Notes: generated by a model from the sequence alone, not told the origin. DNA of 64,000 nt from Sphingobacteriaceae bacterium (GCA_002319075.1 NVQB01000001.1:5456001-5520000), one strand, 5' to 3'. Shown: positions 7,856-17,265, counted from the first letter of the stretch. Numbers and translations: made by a program.

Positions 7856-9115
7856 ATGAAAACTACACACACACCATTCGCTTTCCTGTTTCTTTGCCTG
7901 ATTTTTAAGCAGATGAGTTTTGCACAGGTTTCGCAGTCGCTAACCATTGAAGACTGCGAAAATCTTTTTCTCAAAAAAAACCTGTCTTTACTCGCCCAAC
8001 AGTACAATATCAGCGCTAAACAATCATTGGTAATCCAGGCAAAAGCTTATCCAAATCCAATTTTCAGCGCCGACATTAATTTGTACGATCCACAAAACAA
8101 GAAAGTGCTTCACATAGATTCAGGTGGACAAAAATCTTTCCAGGTAGAACAACTAATATTATTAGGAGGCAAACGCAGAACAGAAATAGAGATTGCTAAA
8201 CAAAGTACGGTATTGGCTGAATCAGAATTTGCAGACCTCTTACGGAATTTAAAAGCACAACTCAGTGACAGGTTCTACAGCATTAACAGTCAAAAAGTTG
8301 TTATTGAAAACTTCCAAAAACAACTTCAGATCCTCGACACAATAATCAATGCTTATAAAACACAGTCTGACAAAGGAAATTTACCCTTGAAGGATTTAAT
8401 TCGTTTGAAATCGGTTTACATTAAAATAAACGGTCATAAGTCAGAATTAGCAAGCATGAATGAAGAAGATCAGAAACAATTAAAACTTTTATTGCAGACA
8501 AATGTGGATATAAATCCGGTTGTTTCTGAGGATGACTTCAAAAAATTTGTAGAGCTGAAAGCACTCAGCGAACTTCAAACACTTGCTATTACGAACAGGC
8601 CGGACCTTAAAATTGCCGATCAAGGCGCCCTATTAGCCGCACTCGCACTTAAACGCGAAAAGAAGCAGGCGATCCCGGATGTTGCCGTGAACGCCAGTTA
8701 CGATCAGCGTGGCGGAGCTTTTCGCAACCAGATTAATGCCGGTATTTCATTGCCGCTCCCAATTCTCAATGCTAACCGCGGTAATATTAAAGCGGCCGAA
8801 TACGACAAGAAGGCAATGGATCTTTATCTGCAGGAAAAAAAACTGGAAGTAGAACTTGACATTCAGAAGGCGTGGTCGACCATGCAACGTAGCATAAATG
8901 AATACACCAAAGTAAAGGAATTATACAACGAAGAATTTCTAATTGTCAACAAGGGAATCAACGATAATTTTAACCGTAGAAATATTTCCATCCTGGAGTT
9001 TGTGGATTTCGTTGAAGCTTTTAACGAATCTCTCGCTGACTTTGAACGAATAAAACAACAACTGGCACAATCAGCGGCGCAAATAAACTATACAACAGCT
9101 ACAAAAATATATTAA
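7856..9115 (+). CDS. TolC-family outer-membrane channel of a metal efflux system (CzcC-like)
   Basis: The 419-residue protein has a signal peptide (cleavage near FAQ) and two long alpha-helical, coiled-coil-rich halves typical of the outer membrane efflux protein family. Motifs include AKAYPNPIFSADI near the start and a second repeat with NAGISLPLPILNANRGNI. It would form the outer-membrane exit duct of the RND pump encoded directly downstream. Gene order C-B-A with short gaps (54 and 11 nt) fits a czcCBA-type operon. Its length matches CzcC/CusC relatives. Substrate cannot be read from this subunit alone. Confidence 0.88.
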   Translation: MKTTHTPFAFLFLCLIFKQMSFAQVSQSLTIEDCENLFLKKNLSLLAQQYNISAKQSLVIQAKAYPNPIFSADINLYDPQNKKVLHIDSGGQKSFQVEQLILLGGKRRTEIEIAKQSTVLAESEFADLLRNLKAQLSDRFYSINSQKVVIENFQKQLQILDTIINAYKTQSDKGNLPLKDLIRLKSVYIKINGHKSELASMNEEDQKQLKLLLQTNVDINPVVSEDDFKKFVELKALSELQTLAITNRPDLKIADQGALLAALALKREKKQAIPDVAVNASYDQRGGAFRNQINAGISLPLPILNANRGNIKAAEYDKKAMDLYLQEKKLEVELDIQKAWSTMQRSINEYTKVKELYNEEFLIVNKGINDNFNRRNISILEFVDFVEAFNESLADFERIKQQLAQSAAQINYTTATKIY

Positions 9116-9169
9116 AAATACATCCTTGGATTTCTTTCATAGATATTTCAGGGTTTAAACAAACCACAC

Positions 9170-10255
9170 ATGAACTTCAAATTATATCTGGCAGTTATCT
9201 GCCTCGCAACTCTAAGCTTCACAGCCTGTAAAGACAAAGCCAAAGAAGAGGTTTCACAAACCTTTGTACTTTCTGATACTATGCTCAAACGTTGTGAATT
9301 TACCAAAGTAAAAACGGAGGACGTAAAAAGTGAGCTTAAGCTTTTTGGAAAAGTAGAAGCTGACAACAATAAAATGGCGCACGTTTACCCCATCACCGGA
9401 GGAATTGTAGCCCGGATTAATGTGGAATTAGGCGACCATGTAAACGAAGGGCAGCTACTGGCTATAGTAAGAAGTAGTGAGGTAGCAGATTTTCAACGTC
9501 AGCTATTGGACGCACGTTCGGATGTGGCACTCAGTGAAAAAAACCTACAGGTGGCCAGAGACCTTTTTGCCGGAAAATTAAATTCAGAAAAAGACGTATT
9601 AGCTTCTGAAAAAGAATTAGAAAAAGCAAAAGCAGAGTTTAACCGGATCACCGAAGTATATTCTATCTACCACTTGAAAGAAGGTTCAGAGTACCGTATG
9701 ACGGCTCCCATAAGTGGATTTATTATCCGAAAAGACATTACCCAGAACGAAGAATTGAGAAGCGATCGTGCCGAAGAAGTTTTTACAATAGCACAAATTA
9801 GTGAAGTGTGGATTTTAGCGAATGTAAATGAATCTAATATTTCAAAAGTAGAAGTAGGTTACGAGGCCGACGTTCAGACTTTAAGTTATCCCGACAAAAT
9901 ATTCAAAGGAAAAGTAGATAAGATCTTTAACGTTATTGATCCGACAACTAAAGCGATGAAAATTCTCATCAAAATAAATAATCCCGATCTTTTATTAAAA
10001 CCAGAAATGAATGCGACGGTAAACCTCCGTTTCTCTGAAAAGAAACAACTTATTGCAGTGCCTTCGAGTGCAGTTTTATTCGACAAAAATAAATATTGGG
10101 TAATGGTTTTTAAATCAAAAACTCACATTGAAACCAGGCAGGTAGAAGTCTATCACCAGTTAGGAAACATAACTTATATCACTTCCGGACTTAACGCATA
10201 TGACAATGTTATCTCCAAAAACGGCTTGCTAATTTACGATGCGTTGAACGATTAA
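9170..10255 (+). CDS. RND efflux periplasmic adaptor (CzcB/HlyD-like)
   Basis: The 361-residue product has a lipoprotein leader (LSFTAC, cysteine ~20). A split biotinyl-lipoyl-like domain (VYPITGGIVARINVELGDHV and MTAPISGFI) flanks an alpha-helical hairpin, followed by beta-barrel and membrane-proximal domains. It would link the inner-membrane pump to the TolC-like channel. It lies 54 nt after the channel gene and 11 nt before the pump gene. There is no histidine-rich metal-binding extension as seen in some CzcB and CusB proteins. Confidence 0.88.
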   Translation: MNFKLYLAVICLATLSFTACKDKAKEEVSQTFVLSDTMLKRCEFTKVKTEDVKSELKLFGKVEADNNKMAHVYPITGGIVARINVELGDHVNEGQLLAIVRSSEVADFQRQLLDARSDVALSEKNLQVARDLFAGKLNSEKDVLASEKELEKAKAEFNRITEVYSIYHLKEGSEYRMTAPISGFIIRKDITQNEELRSDRAEEVFTIAQISEVWILANVNESNISKVEVGYEADVQTLSYPDKIFKGKVDKIFNVIDPTTKAMKILIKINNPDLLLKPEMNATVNLRFSEKKQLIAVPSSAVLFDKNKYWVMVFKSKTHIETRQVEVYHQLGNITYITSGLNAYDNVISKNGLLIYDALND

Positions 10256-10266
10256 CTTATAACGCC

Positions 10267-13200
10267 ATGAACAAATTCATCAAAAACATTATCACGTTTT
10301 CGCTTAAGAATAAATTCTTTACCTTCTTTTGGGTAGGAATTCTAATCATAGCGGGTTGGATCAGCTACATCACTATTCCTATTGAAGCTTTTCCCGATGT
10401 AACCAACACCCAGATTATTATTGTAACTGAATGGAACGGTAGAAGTGCTGAAGAGGTCGAACGTTTTGTTACCACCCCTATTGAGATCGCCATGAACTCC
10501 GTGCAGAAAAAAACAAACGTGCGCAGTATTACCATGTTCGGTCTTTCTGTTATCAAAATTATTTTCGAAGATGATGTGGAAGACTTCTTTGCAAGGCAGC
10601 AGGTTAACAATCAATTAAGAAATATTGCCTTACCCGAAGAAGTAGATCCCGATGTTCAACCTCCTTATGGCCCCACCGGTGAAGTTTACCGTTACGTATT
10701 GACGGGGAAAAACCGCGATACCCGCGATTTGCTTACCCTGCAGAATTGGGTCATAGATCGTCAATTACGCGCAGTATCTGGCATTGCGGATGTGGTAGCC
10801 TTCGGAGGACAAGATAAAATTTACGAAATTTCTGTTGATCCCGTTAAACTTCAAAAATACGACCTCTCCCCTACCCAGGTTTATGAAGCCATCACAAAAG
10901 CCAACCTGAATGTAGGTGGCGATGTTATTGAAAAAAACGGACAAGCTTATGTGGTGCGCGGATTGGGTCTATTAAACAGTACAGAAGATATCGAAAACAC
11001 CATTGTAGATGAATTTAACGGAAACCCTATCCTGGTAAAAAATATTGCCGCAGTGAATGAAGCCAGTGCGCCACGCGTGGGGCAGGCAGGATTAAATGAC
11101 AACGATGATGTTGTAGAAGGTATTGTAGTAATGCGCAAAGGAGAAAATCCCAGCGAAGTATTGGGTAGACTAAAATCGAAAATCGAAGAACTCAATACAA
11201 GCGTACTTCCATCAGATGTAAAAATGGAAGTATTTTATGACCGCGACAATCTGATGACCTTCTGCACAAAAACGGTGATGCACAATTTGCTGGAAGGAAT
11301 TGTATTTGTAACGCTGATTGTATTGATTTTTATGGCCGACTGGCGTACTACACTGATCGTATCCATCATCATTCCCCTTGCACTTTTATTTGCTTTTTTA
11401 TGTTTGAAATTAAAAGGCATGAGTGCCAATTTATTATCCCTGGGGGCAGTTGATTTTGGAATCATTATTGATGGAGCCGTTGTAATGGTAGAGGGTTTGT
11501 TTGTAATGCTGAACCACCTCGCAGAAAAGCGTGGCATGGAAAACTACAACAAGCTCTCTAAACTTGGAGTGATTAAACAAACAGCAACCGGACTCGGCAA
11601 AGCCGTTTTCTTTTCCAAACTTATTATTATTTCTGCGCTGCTCCCAATTTTTGCTTTTCAAAAAGTAGAAGGTAAAATGTTCTCTCCTTTAGCTTATACT
11701 TTAGGATTTGCTTTACTAGGGGCGTTAATTTTCACTTTGACTCTGGTGCCTTTACTGGTTTCTATTTTATTAAAGAAAAACGTCAGAGAAAAAAACAATG
11801 TTGTTGTTGATTTTTTTAATAAAAGTGTTATGCGTGGATTTAAAGTAACGTTTTCTAACAAAAAACTAAGCCTCATTATCTCCGTTATAATTCTGGCACT
11901 CTCTCTTTTCTCAACAAAATGGCTGGGAACCGAATTCCTTCCCCCCTTAAATGAAGGCGCCTTGTGGGTAGAAGCTAAATTACCCATGAGCAATTCGTTA
12001 ACCGAAACTATAAAAACGGTGGCGCTCCTGCGTGCCGAATTACAAAAGTTTCCGGAAGTTAACGGCGTACTTTCTCAAACAGGTAGAAGCAATGACGGTA
12101 CAGATCCCAGCGGCTTCTATTACGTGCAAATGCAGGTGAATTTAAAACCTAAAGACGAGTGGACACGAAAAATAACCGTGGATGGTCTGGTTGAGCAAAT
12201 GGACAAGGTGCTTAAAAATTACCAGGGAATCGTTTACAATTATTCCCAGCCTATTATAGATAACGTAGCGGAGGCTGTTGCTGGCATCAACGCCAGTAAC
12301 GCGGTTAAAATTTATGGAGACGATCTTGATAAACTGGATGAGATCGCTAACCAGGTAATTGGACAGATTAACCATGTGGCCGGTATCAAAGACGTGGGAA
12401 TACTCAGAAATATTGGTCAACCCGAGATAAGCGTTATTCTCGATGAAGAAAAAATGGCGATCTATGGTGTGCAGAAAGCAGACGCGCAGAGCATCATTGA
12501 AATGGCTATTGGTGGTAAAACAGCTACACAAAAATATGAAGGTAATCGCAAATTTGATATCCGCGTGCGTTACTCCAAAGACTACCGAAAAGACGAAGAT
12601 GATATCATGAACCTTATGGTGTCAACCGTTCGCGGAACAAAAATCCCTTTAAAAGAAATTGCGAGTTTAAAAAAAGTAACAGGTCCCGCCTTTATCTATC
12701 GTGATAATACCAAACGCTTTATTGGTGTAAAATTTTCCATCCGTGAAAGAGATTTGGGAAGTACAATTGCTGAGGCACAAACCAATGTTGAGAAAAACAT
12801 TAAGTTACCCAACGGCTATAAAATCGGCTGGACCGGTGAATTTGAAAACCAGGTGCGCGCAACAAATCGATTAGGACAAGTTGTGCCGGTGAGCCTGGTA
12901 TTAATTTTCATATTGCTTTTTATTATGTTTGGTAATTTCAGAGATGCTTTACTGGTGCTTATCAATGTACCCTTTGCAATCATTGGTGGTATTTTTGCAC
13001 TCCACTTAACCGGCATTAATTTCGGAATCTCAGGAGGGGTTGGCTTCATAGCCTTGTTTGGGATCTGTATTCAGAATGGTGTTATCTTGATTTCCGAATT
13101 TCACAGCAATTTAAAAAACAAACTGAGTCTGCAGGTTTCGATTGTGGACGCTGTGAAAGTAAGGACCAGACCTGTTGTAATGACGGCGTTGATGGCTGCT

Positions 13201-13365
13201 ATTGGCCTGATGCCGGCTGCCTTATCGAGTGGCATCGGTTCTGAATCTCAAAAACCCCTCGCTGTAGTTATTATTGGCGGGCTTGTAACGGCCACTGTTT
13301 TTACGCTTTTAATTTTTCCGATTTTTTATTACTGGGTGTCACGAAAAAAACTGGAAGACATTTAA
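10267..13365 (+). CDS. czcA: CusA/CzcA-family heavy-metal efflux RND pump
   Basis: This is a 1032-residue inner-membrane RND transporter with an N-terminal helix, two large periplasmic loops and 12 predicted membrane segments. The proton-relay/substrate signature in helix 4 is DFGxxxDGAVVMVE at residues 396-409, the form linked to divalent-cation exporters (Zn, Co, Cd, Ni) rather than Cu/Ag pumps. The residue after Glu409 is Gly, where the classical signature has Asn. The late segment FGICIQNGVILISEF and RTRPVVMTALMAAIGLMPAA are typical for the family. It forms the tripartite pump with the two preceding gene products. The exact metal is inferred, not shown. Confidence 0.9.
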   Translation: MNKFIKNIITFSLKNKFFTFFWVGILIIAGWISYITIPIEAFPDVTNTQIIIVTEWNGRSAEEVERFVTTPIEIAMNSVQKKTNVRSITMFGLSVIKIIFEDDVEDFFARQQVNNQLRNIALPEEVDPDVQPPYGPTGEVYRYVLTGKNRDTRDLLTLQNWVIDRQLRAVSGIADVVAFGGQDKIYEISVDPVKLQKYDLSPTQVYEAITKANLNVGGDVIEKNGQAYVVRGLGLLNSTEDIENTIVDEFNGNPILVKNIAAVNEASAPRVGQAGLNDNDDVVEGIVVMRKGENPSEVLGRLKSKIEELNTSVLPSDVKMEVFYDRDNLMTFCTKTVMHNLLEGIVFVTLIVLIFMADWRTTLIVSIIIPLALLFAFLCLKLKGMSANLLSLGAVDFGIIIDGAVVMVEGLFVMLNHLAEKRGMENYNKLSKLGVIKQTATGLGKAVFFSKLIIISALLPIFAFQKVEGKMFSPLAYTLGFALLGALIFTLTLVPLLVSILLKKNVREKNNVVVDFFNKSVMRGFKVTFSNKKLSLIISVIILALSLFSTKWLGTEFLPPLNEGALWVEAKLPMSNSLTETIKTVALLRAELQKFPEVNGVLSQTGRSNDGTDPSGFYYVQMQVNLKPKDEWTRKITVDGLVEQMDKVLKNYQGIVYNYSQPIIDNVAEAVAGINASNAVKIYGDDLDKLDEIANQVIGQINHVAGIKDVGILRNIGQPEISVILDEEKMAIYGVQKADAQSIIEMAIGGKTATQKYEGNRKFDIRVRYSKDYRKDEDDIMNLMVSTVRGTKIPLKEIASLKKVTGPAFIYRDNTKRFIGVKFSIRERDLGSTIAEAQTNVEKNIKLPNGYKIGWTGEFENQVRATNRLGQVVPVSLVLIFILLFIMFGNFRDALLVLINVPFAIIGGIFALHLTGINFGISGGVGFIALFGICIQNGVILISEFHSNLKNKLSLQVSIVDAVKVRTRPVVMTALMAAIGLMPAALSSGIGSESQKPLAVVIIGGLVTATVFTLLIFPIFYYWVSRKKLEDI

Positions 13366-13447
13366 GGAGATAAGCTGGCACATCCGTTATTTTAGTAATT
13401 TTTTGTTTTATCTTATTTCTTTTTTACATAGATTTGCCCTCCACTCA

Positions 13448-13771
13448 TTGAAAAAAATCAGATTCATATTCGTTTTTGTTTTCCTGGCAGGAATGCTGTT
13501 TACAGTGTTTCAGTATATTCCTATCCTTGAGGAAGAACCCCATGGACATAAAGTGGAACTTGCAAAAAAAGTAAAAGCAGATAGTTCAGCCGATGGAGAT
13601 GATGATAAAGATGCTGATAGTGACGATGACGATTCTGAACAAGAATTAAATTATTTTTTCTTATCCGAGTATGCCTCCCTTTATAGTAATCATAGTATTC
13701 ATTTTTCTCACAGGAATAACCTTTATTCCTACCTTTTAGAATCCAAAGACACCCCTCCTCCTAAGATTTAA
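13448..13771 (+). CDS. Small acidic secreted protein, second copy of the type
   Basis: The open frame has no ATG near its start. TTG at 13448 begins a good signal peptide (MKKIRFIFVFVFLAGMLF), while an upstream TTG at 13403 lies in promoter-like sequence, so 13448 is preferred (107 residues). The mature protein has a very acidic Asp/Ser tract (DGDDDKDADSDDDDSE), a YFFLSEYASLY segment and ends KDTPPPKI. Plan and apparent TTG start match the protein at 5379-5738. It follows the RND pump gene closely and may be linked to metal handling, for example as a periplasmic cation buffer; that is speculation. Confidence 0.55.
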   Translation: MKKIRFIFVFVFLAGMLFTVFQYIPILEEEPHGHKVELAKKVKADSSADGDDDKDADSDDDDSEQELNYFFLSEYASLYSNHSIHFSHRNNLYSYLLESKDTPPPKI

Positions 13772-13834
13772 GATTAAAAAACGCTCCTGTTATTCAACAG
13801 GGATGCTCTCCATTTTTTAATTTTTAAATCATTT

Positions 13835-15355
13835 ATGAAATCTATTGTTACAAATTTCAAATCAGGAATTGTCGTTTTTTTAGTAGCTCTACCCTTATGT
13901 TTAGGGATTGCACTTGCCTGCAACGTTCCTCTATTTTCAGGTATTCTCGCCGGCATCATCGGCGGAATTCTTGTAACCACTTTTAGCGGATCAGTTTTAA
14001 GCGTGAGCGGACCCGCGGCAGGACTTACCTCCATTATTCTTGTTTCGGTGGCGTCTTTAGGCTCATTCGAGGTTTTTATTGCAGCGGTAATGTTCGCCGG
14101 AGTGCTTCAGATCATGCTGGGACTTGTACGCGCAGGAGGCATTGGTAACTTTGTACCAAGCGCCGTTATAAAAGGCATGCTGGCAGGCATCGGGATCATC
14201 CTGATCATGAAACAACTTCCTCATTTAGTAGGTTACGACCGTGATCCGGAAGGCAATTTTGATTTTTTGCAACAAGATGGGCACAACACTTTCTCCGACC
14301 TCTATTACATGTTTAACTACATCTCTTTTGGCGCTGTAACGATAGGGCTTATTTCTATCATCTTACTTTTTGTGGGCGACAGACCATTCTATAAAACAAA
14401 TAAATTTCTTTCATTAATTCCACCGGCCCTGATTGTGGTAATTGTAGGCGCATTGTTAAATGTAGCCTTCAATCCATTTAATATACTGCATATACAGGAT
14501 GAACACATGGTTGCACTGCCGCTTATCCGCAATTTTTCGGATTTGAAAGAAACCTTGATCTTCCCGGACTTCAGTGCACTGCACACAAGCCGCTTTTGGG
14601 GTGTTGTAGTAACTCTTGCAGTTGTTGCGAGTCTAGAGTCCCTACTCAGCGTTGAAGCTACCGATAAACTAGATCCTGAACGACGCGATTCTAATTCAAA
14701 TAAAGAATTAATTGCCCAGGGAATAGGAAATATTTTTTGCGGACTTATTGGAGCCCTGCCTGTAACTGCTGTAATTGTAAGAAGCTCTGCAAATATTAAT
14801 GCAGGCGCCACCTCCAAGCTCTCTGCTATGATTCATGCACTGCTGTTGTTACTGAGTATTTTACTGATTCCAAATCTTTTGATGTTAATTCCCAATGCGG
14901 CCCTGGCTGCTATATTAATTATGACGGGATATAAACTCACAAAAATTGAATTGTTCAAATACCACTATCAAAGAGGAATCGATCAGCTGCTTCCTTTTCT
15001 TGTAACTATAGCAGTGATGCTACTCACAGACCTTTTAAAAGGAGTTGGAGCAGGAATAGCCGTTTCTATTTTCTTTATCATTCGCTTCAATATAAACTCT
15101 TCTTTCGAAGTGGCTGAAGATGTGATCGAAGGAAAAAGAAATTACCTGATAAAACTACCACAACACATTACTTTTTTTAATAAAGGATTTATAATTGAGT
15201 ACCTTAATAAAATTAAAACGGAGAGCCGGGTGATCATTGATGGTTCTATCAATAAAACTACCGACAAAGACGTCAAAGAAGTTCTTCACGAATTTATTGA
15301 AGTCTCAAAACAAAAACAAATAGAAATACAACTCGTAAAATATACTATCGAATAA
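13835..15355 (+). CDS. SulP-family anion transporter, probable bicarbonate importer
   Basis: The 506-residue protein shows the SulP core: GIVVFLVALPLCLGIALACNVPLFSGILAGIIGG at the N-terminus, SVSGPAAGLT, a dozen or so hydrophobic segments and GALPVTAVIVRSSANINAGATSK. The C-terminal ~75 residues look like a short STAS-like domain. SulP proteins move sulfate, bicarbonate and related anions. Its stop codon overlaps the start of a beta-carbonic anhydrase gene (TAATG at 15353-15357), which argues for bicarbonate transport with coupled CO2/bicarbonate conversion. Sulfate remains possible. Confidence 0.88.
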   Translation: MKSIVTNFKSGIVVFLVALPLCLGIALACNVPLFSGILAGIIGGILVTTFSGSVLSVSGPAAGLTSIILVSVASLGSFEVFIAAVMFAGVLQIMLGLVRAGGIGNFVPSAVIKGMLAGIGIILIMKQLPHLVGYDRDPEGNFDFLQQDGHNTFSDLYYMFNYISFGAVTIGLISIILLFVGDRPFYKTNKFLSLIPPALIVVIVGALLNVAFNPFNILHIQDEHMVALPLIRNFSDLKETLIFPDFSALHTSRFWGVVVTLAVVASLESLLSVEATDKLDPERRDSNSNKELIAQGIGNIFCGLIGALPVTAVIVRSSANINAGATSKLSAMIHALLLLLSILLIPNLLMLIPNAALAAILIMTGYKLTKIELFKYHYQRGIDQLLPFLVTIAVMLLTDLLKGVGAGIAVSIFFIIRFNINSSFEVAEDVIEGKRNYLIKLPQHITFFNKGFIIEYLNKIKTESRVIIDGSINKTTDKDVKEVLHEFIEVSKQKQIEIQLVKYTIE

Positions 15356-15996
15356 TGACGACAATGGAAGAATCATATAACAAACTTATTGAAGGAAACA
15401 GACTTTTCTCACTTACAAAAAAATTAGATGACCCCGAATACTTTAAAAAATTATCACTTGGACAGAAACCCGATTATTTGTGGATTGGCTGCAGCGATAG
15501 TCGTGTACCGGCGAATGAAGTAACAAATACTTCAAGCGGCGAAATGTTTGTACACCGTAACATTGCCAACATGGTAGTGCATACCGACCTGAATCTGCTA
15601 AGTGTGCTTGAATATGCTGTTAACGTACTAAAAGTAAAACACGTGATTGTTTGTGGTCACTACGGTTGCGGCGGTGTAAGGGCATCTATGGGTAACGACC
15701 TGATAGGTTATGTAGACAACTGGTTGCGTAATATAAAAGACGTTTATTCAAAACACCAGTTAGAATTGGAAAACATAAGTGACTTTGAAAAACGTGTAGA
15801 CCGCTTAACAGAACTTAACGTTGTTGAACAGGTAAGAAATCTTGCAAAAACAGGTATCGTACAAAAAGCATGGAAAGAAAGAGAACTCCATTTACATGGA
15901 TGGGTTTACGGAATTAATAGCGGACTCATTACTGACCTTAGCGTTATTCATGACGGAAGCGCTGACATTGATCCTATATACCGTTTTAACCTGTAA
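15355..15996 (+). CDS. Beta-class carbonic anhydrase
   Basis: The 213-residue cytosolic zinc enzyme interconverts CO2 and bicarbonate. The zinc ligands are Cys46, His102 and Cys105 (CSDSR and GHYGCGG motifs), with the Asp48-Arg50 dyad. The ATG overlaps the SulP stop codon, so the two are translationally coupled; a second ATG at 15364 is also possible. Length and motifs match the family. The operon suggests it works with the transporter in inorganic carbon or pH balance. Confidence 0.93.
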   Translation: MTTMEESYNKLIEGNRLFSLTKKLDDPEYFKKLSLGQKPDYLWIGCSDSRVPANEVTNTSSGEMFVHRNIANMVVHTDLNLLSVLEYAVNVLKVKHVIVCGHYGCGGVRASMGNDLIGYVDNWLRNIKDVYSKHQLELENISDFEKRVDRLTELNVVEQVRNLAKTGIVQKAWKERELHLHGWVYGINSGLITDLSVIHDGSADIDPIYRFNL

Positions 15997-16001
15997 AATT
16001 A

Positions 16002-16092
16002 GCCACAGAGAAGGGGAAACGCAAAGCCTTGTATGAAACAACAACGTGTTAGTTTAGCTTTTCAGAAAGCTTTGTGTCTCTGTGGCGTTTTT
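16002..16092. terminator. Long palindromic element ending the SulP/carbonic anhydrase unit
   Basis: GCCACAGAGA (16002-16011) pairs perfectly with TCTCTGTGGC (16077-16086), and an inner CAAAGC/GCTTTG pair extends the stem. T-rich sequence follows, so it can act as a terminator. The sequence resembles CCACAGAG...CTCTGTGG palindromes that recur between genes in many bacterial genomes, so it may be an interspersed repeat. Confidence 0.55.
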
Positions 16093-16160
16093 ATTTAACC
16101 TTCATTTAACGAAAATAGCTGTAAATTAGGGGCTGAAAATCGCCAACAATAATCCCCTAT

Positions 16161-16931
16161 ATGAAAACAGTTCTTATTACAGGAAGCACCAGCGGCATTG
16201 GTCTGGGAATAGCTACAGAATTCGCAAAAACAAAGCAGTATAACATTATTTTTAACGGGCTCGAAACTAACGGTCCTGAAATTGCCGCAGAAATTGGAAA
16301 AAATTATGGCATTGAAGTTATGTATAGCAATGCTAACATGCTTAAACCAGAGGAACTCCGTAAAATGGTTGCCGACGGAATTTCTAAATTCGGCAAGATT
16401 GATGTGCTTATCAATAACGCAGGCATTCAACATGTTTCCCCCATCGAAGATTTTCCAGACGATAAATGGAATGCGATCATCGGTATTAATTTAACGTCAG
16501 CGTTTTATCTGTCTAAAGCCGTTTGGCCAGGTATGAAAGAACGTAAATTCGGACGCATCATCAATATCGCTTCTGCGCACGGACTTGTTGCATCTGAATT
16601 TAAAAGCGCTTACGTATCTGCAAAACATGGTATTGTAGGACTTACAAAAACTTTGGGTTTAGAAGGAGCTCCCTTTAATATTACCTGCAACGCTATTTGT
16701 CCGGGGTATGTTAAAACACCCTTAGTTGAAAAACAAATTGCTGATCAGGCCAAGGCTCACAACATGAGTGAAACAGATGTTGTAAATAAAGTAATGCTTT
16801 TAAAACAAGCCGTGAAAGAATTTGTAACCGTAGAAAGTATTGGTTTGATGGCACTCTTTTTAGCGGCAGAAACTTCTACCACAATTACCGGCACAGCTCT
16901 ACCCATTGATGGTGGCTGGAATGCTCAGTAA
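16161..16931 (+). CDS. 3-hydroxybutyrate dehydrogenase (short-chain dehydrogenase)
   Basis: The 256-residue SDR enzyme is predicted to oxidise (R)-3-hydroxybutyrate to acetoacetate with NAD+. Visible parts are the cofactor loop TGSTSGIG (7-14), NNAG (85-88) and the catalytic Ser138, Tyr151 and Lys155. The ICPGYVKTPLVEKQI segment and the PIDGGW end fit known 3-hydroxybutyrate dehydrogenases. It appears monocistronic. A 6-bp TAGGGG/CCCCTA inverted repeat (16127-16159) just before the ATG might be regulatory. Substrate assignment is by motif likeness; another SDR substrate cannot be excluded. Confidence 0.82.
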   Translation: MKTVLITGSTSGIGLGIATEFAKTKQYNIIFNGLETNGPEIAAEIGKNYGIEVMYSNANMLKPEELRKMVADGISKFGKIDVLINNAGIQHVSPIEDFPDDKWNAIIGINLTSAFYLSKAVWPGMKERKFGRIINIASAHGLVASEFKSAYVSAKHGIVGLTKTLGLEGAPFNITCNAICPGYVKTPLVEKQIADQAKAHNMSETDVVNKVMLLKQAVKEFVTVESIGLMALFLAAETSTTITGTALPIDGGWNAQ

Positions 16932-17027
16932 GTTTCACTACGGCAGAGAACTTTTGCTTGCAGAATGTAAATTCATTTATCCGCCGTAAAAGTAGTCACG
17001 CGAATCATCTTCTTATCTTCACTCAAA

Positions 17028-17066
17028 AACGTCTATTTCTGTGCGAATAACGCATAAATAGACGTT
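17028..17066 (+). terminator. Strong hairpin downstream of the dehydrogenase gene
   Basis: Perfect 11-bp arms AACGTCTATTT (17028-17038) and AAATAGACGTT (17056-17066) enclose an inner TGCG/CGCA stem. Only a weak T tract follows. It lies in the 334-nt gap 16932-17265 and could be a terminator for the dehydrogenase gene or a structured RNA. Confidence 0.45.
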
Positions 17067-17211
17067 CTTAGTTTTACACAGTACAATCAAACCCCCGAGG
17101 CTATTTTCCAGCCAAAAGACAACTACTTCTAAACGAATATAAATTTGTTTCCAGCGCTTTTTTCTTTAGCGACCCCGGTCACAAATCCTCAGGAAATTTC
17201 TGGTTTAAACT

Positions 17212-17236
17212 ATAGAATTTTGACACAAAATTCTAT
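17212..17236 (+). promoter_or_regulatory. Perfect 10-bp inverted repeat before the T9SS-exported gene
   Basis: ATAGAATTTT (17212-17221), a 5-nt spacer, then AAAATTCTAT (17227-17236). It ends 29 nt before the ATG at 17266, so it could be an operator or a 5'-UTR hairpin. Nothing else was recognised in this gap apart from the hairpin at 17028-17066. Confidence 0.4.
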
Positions 17237-17265
17237 GAAACATTATTTACTCTAAAAAACCCACC

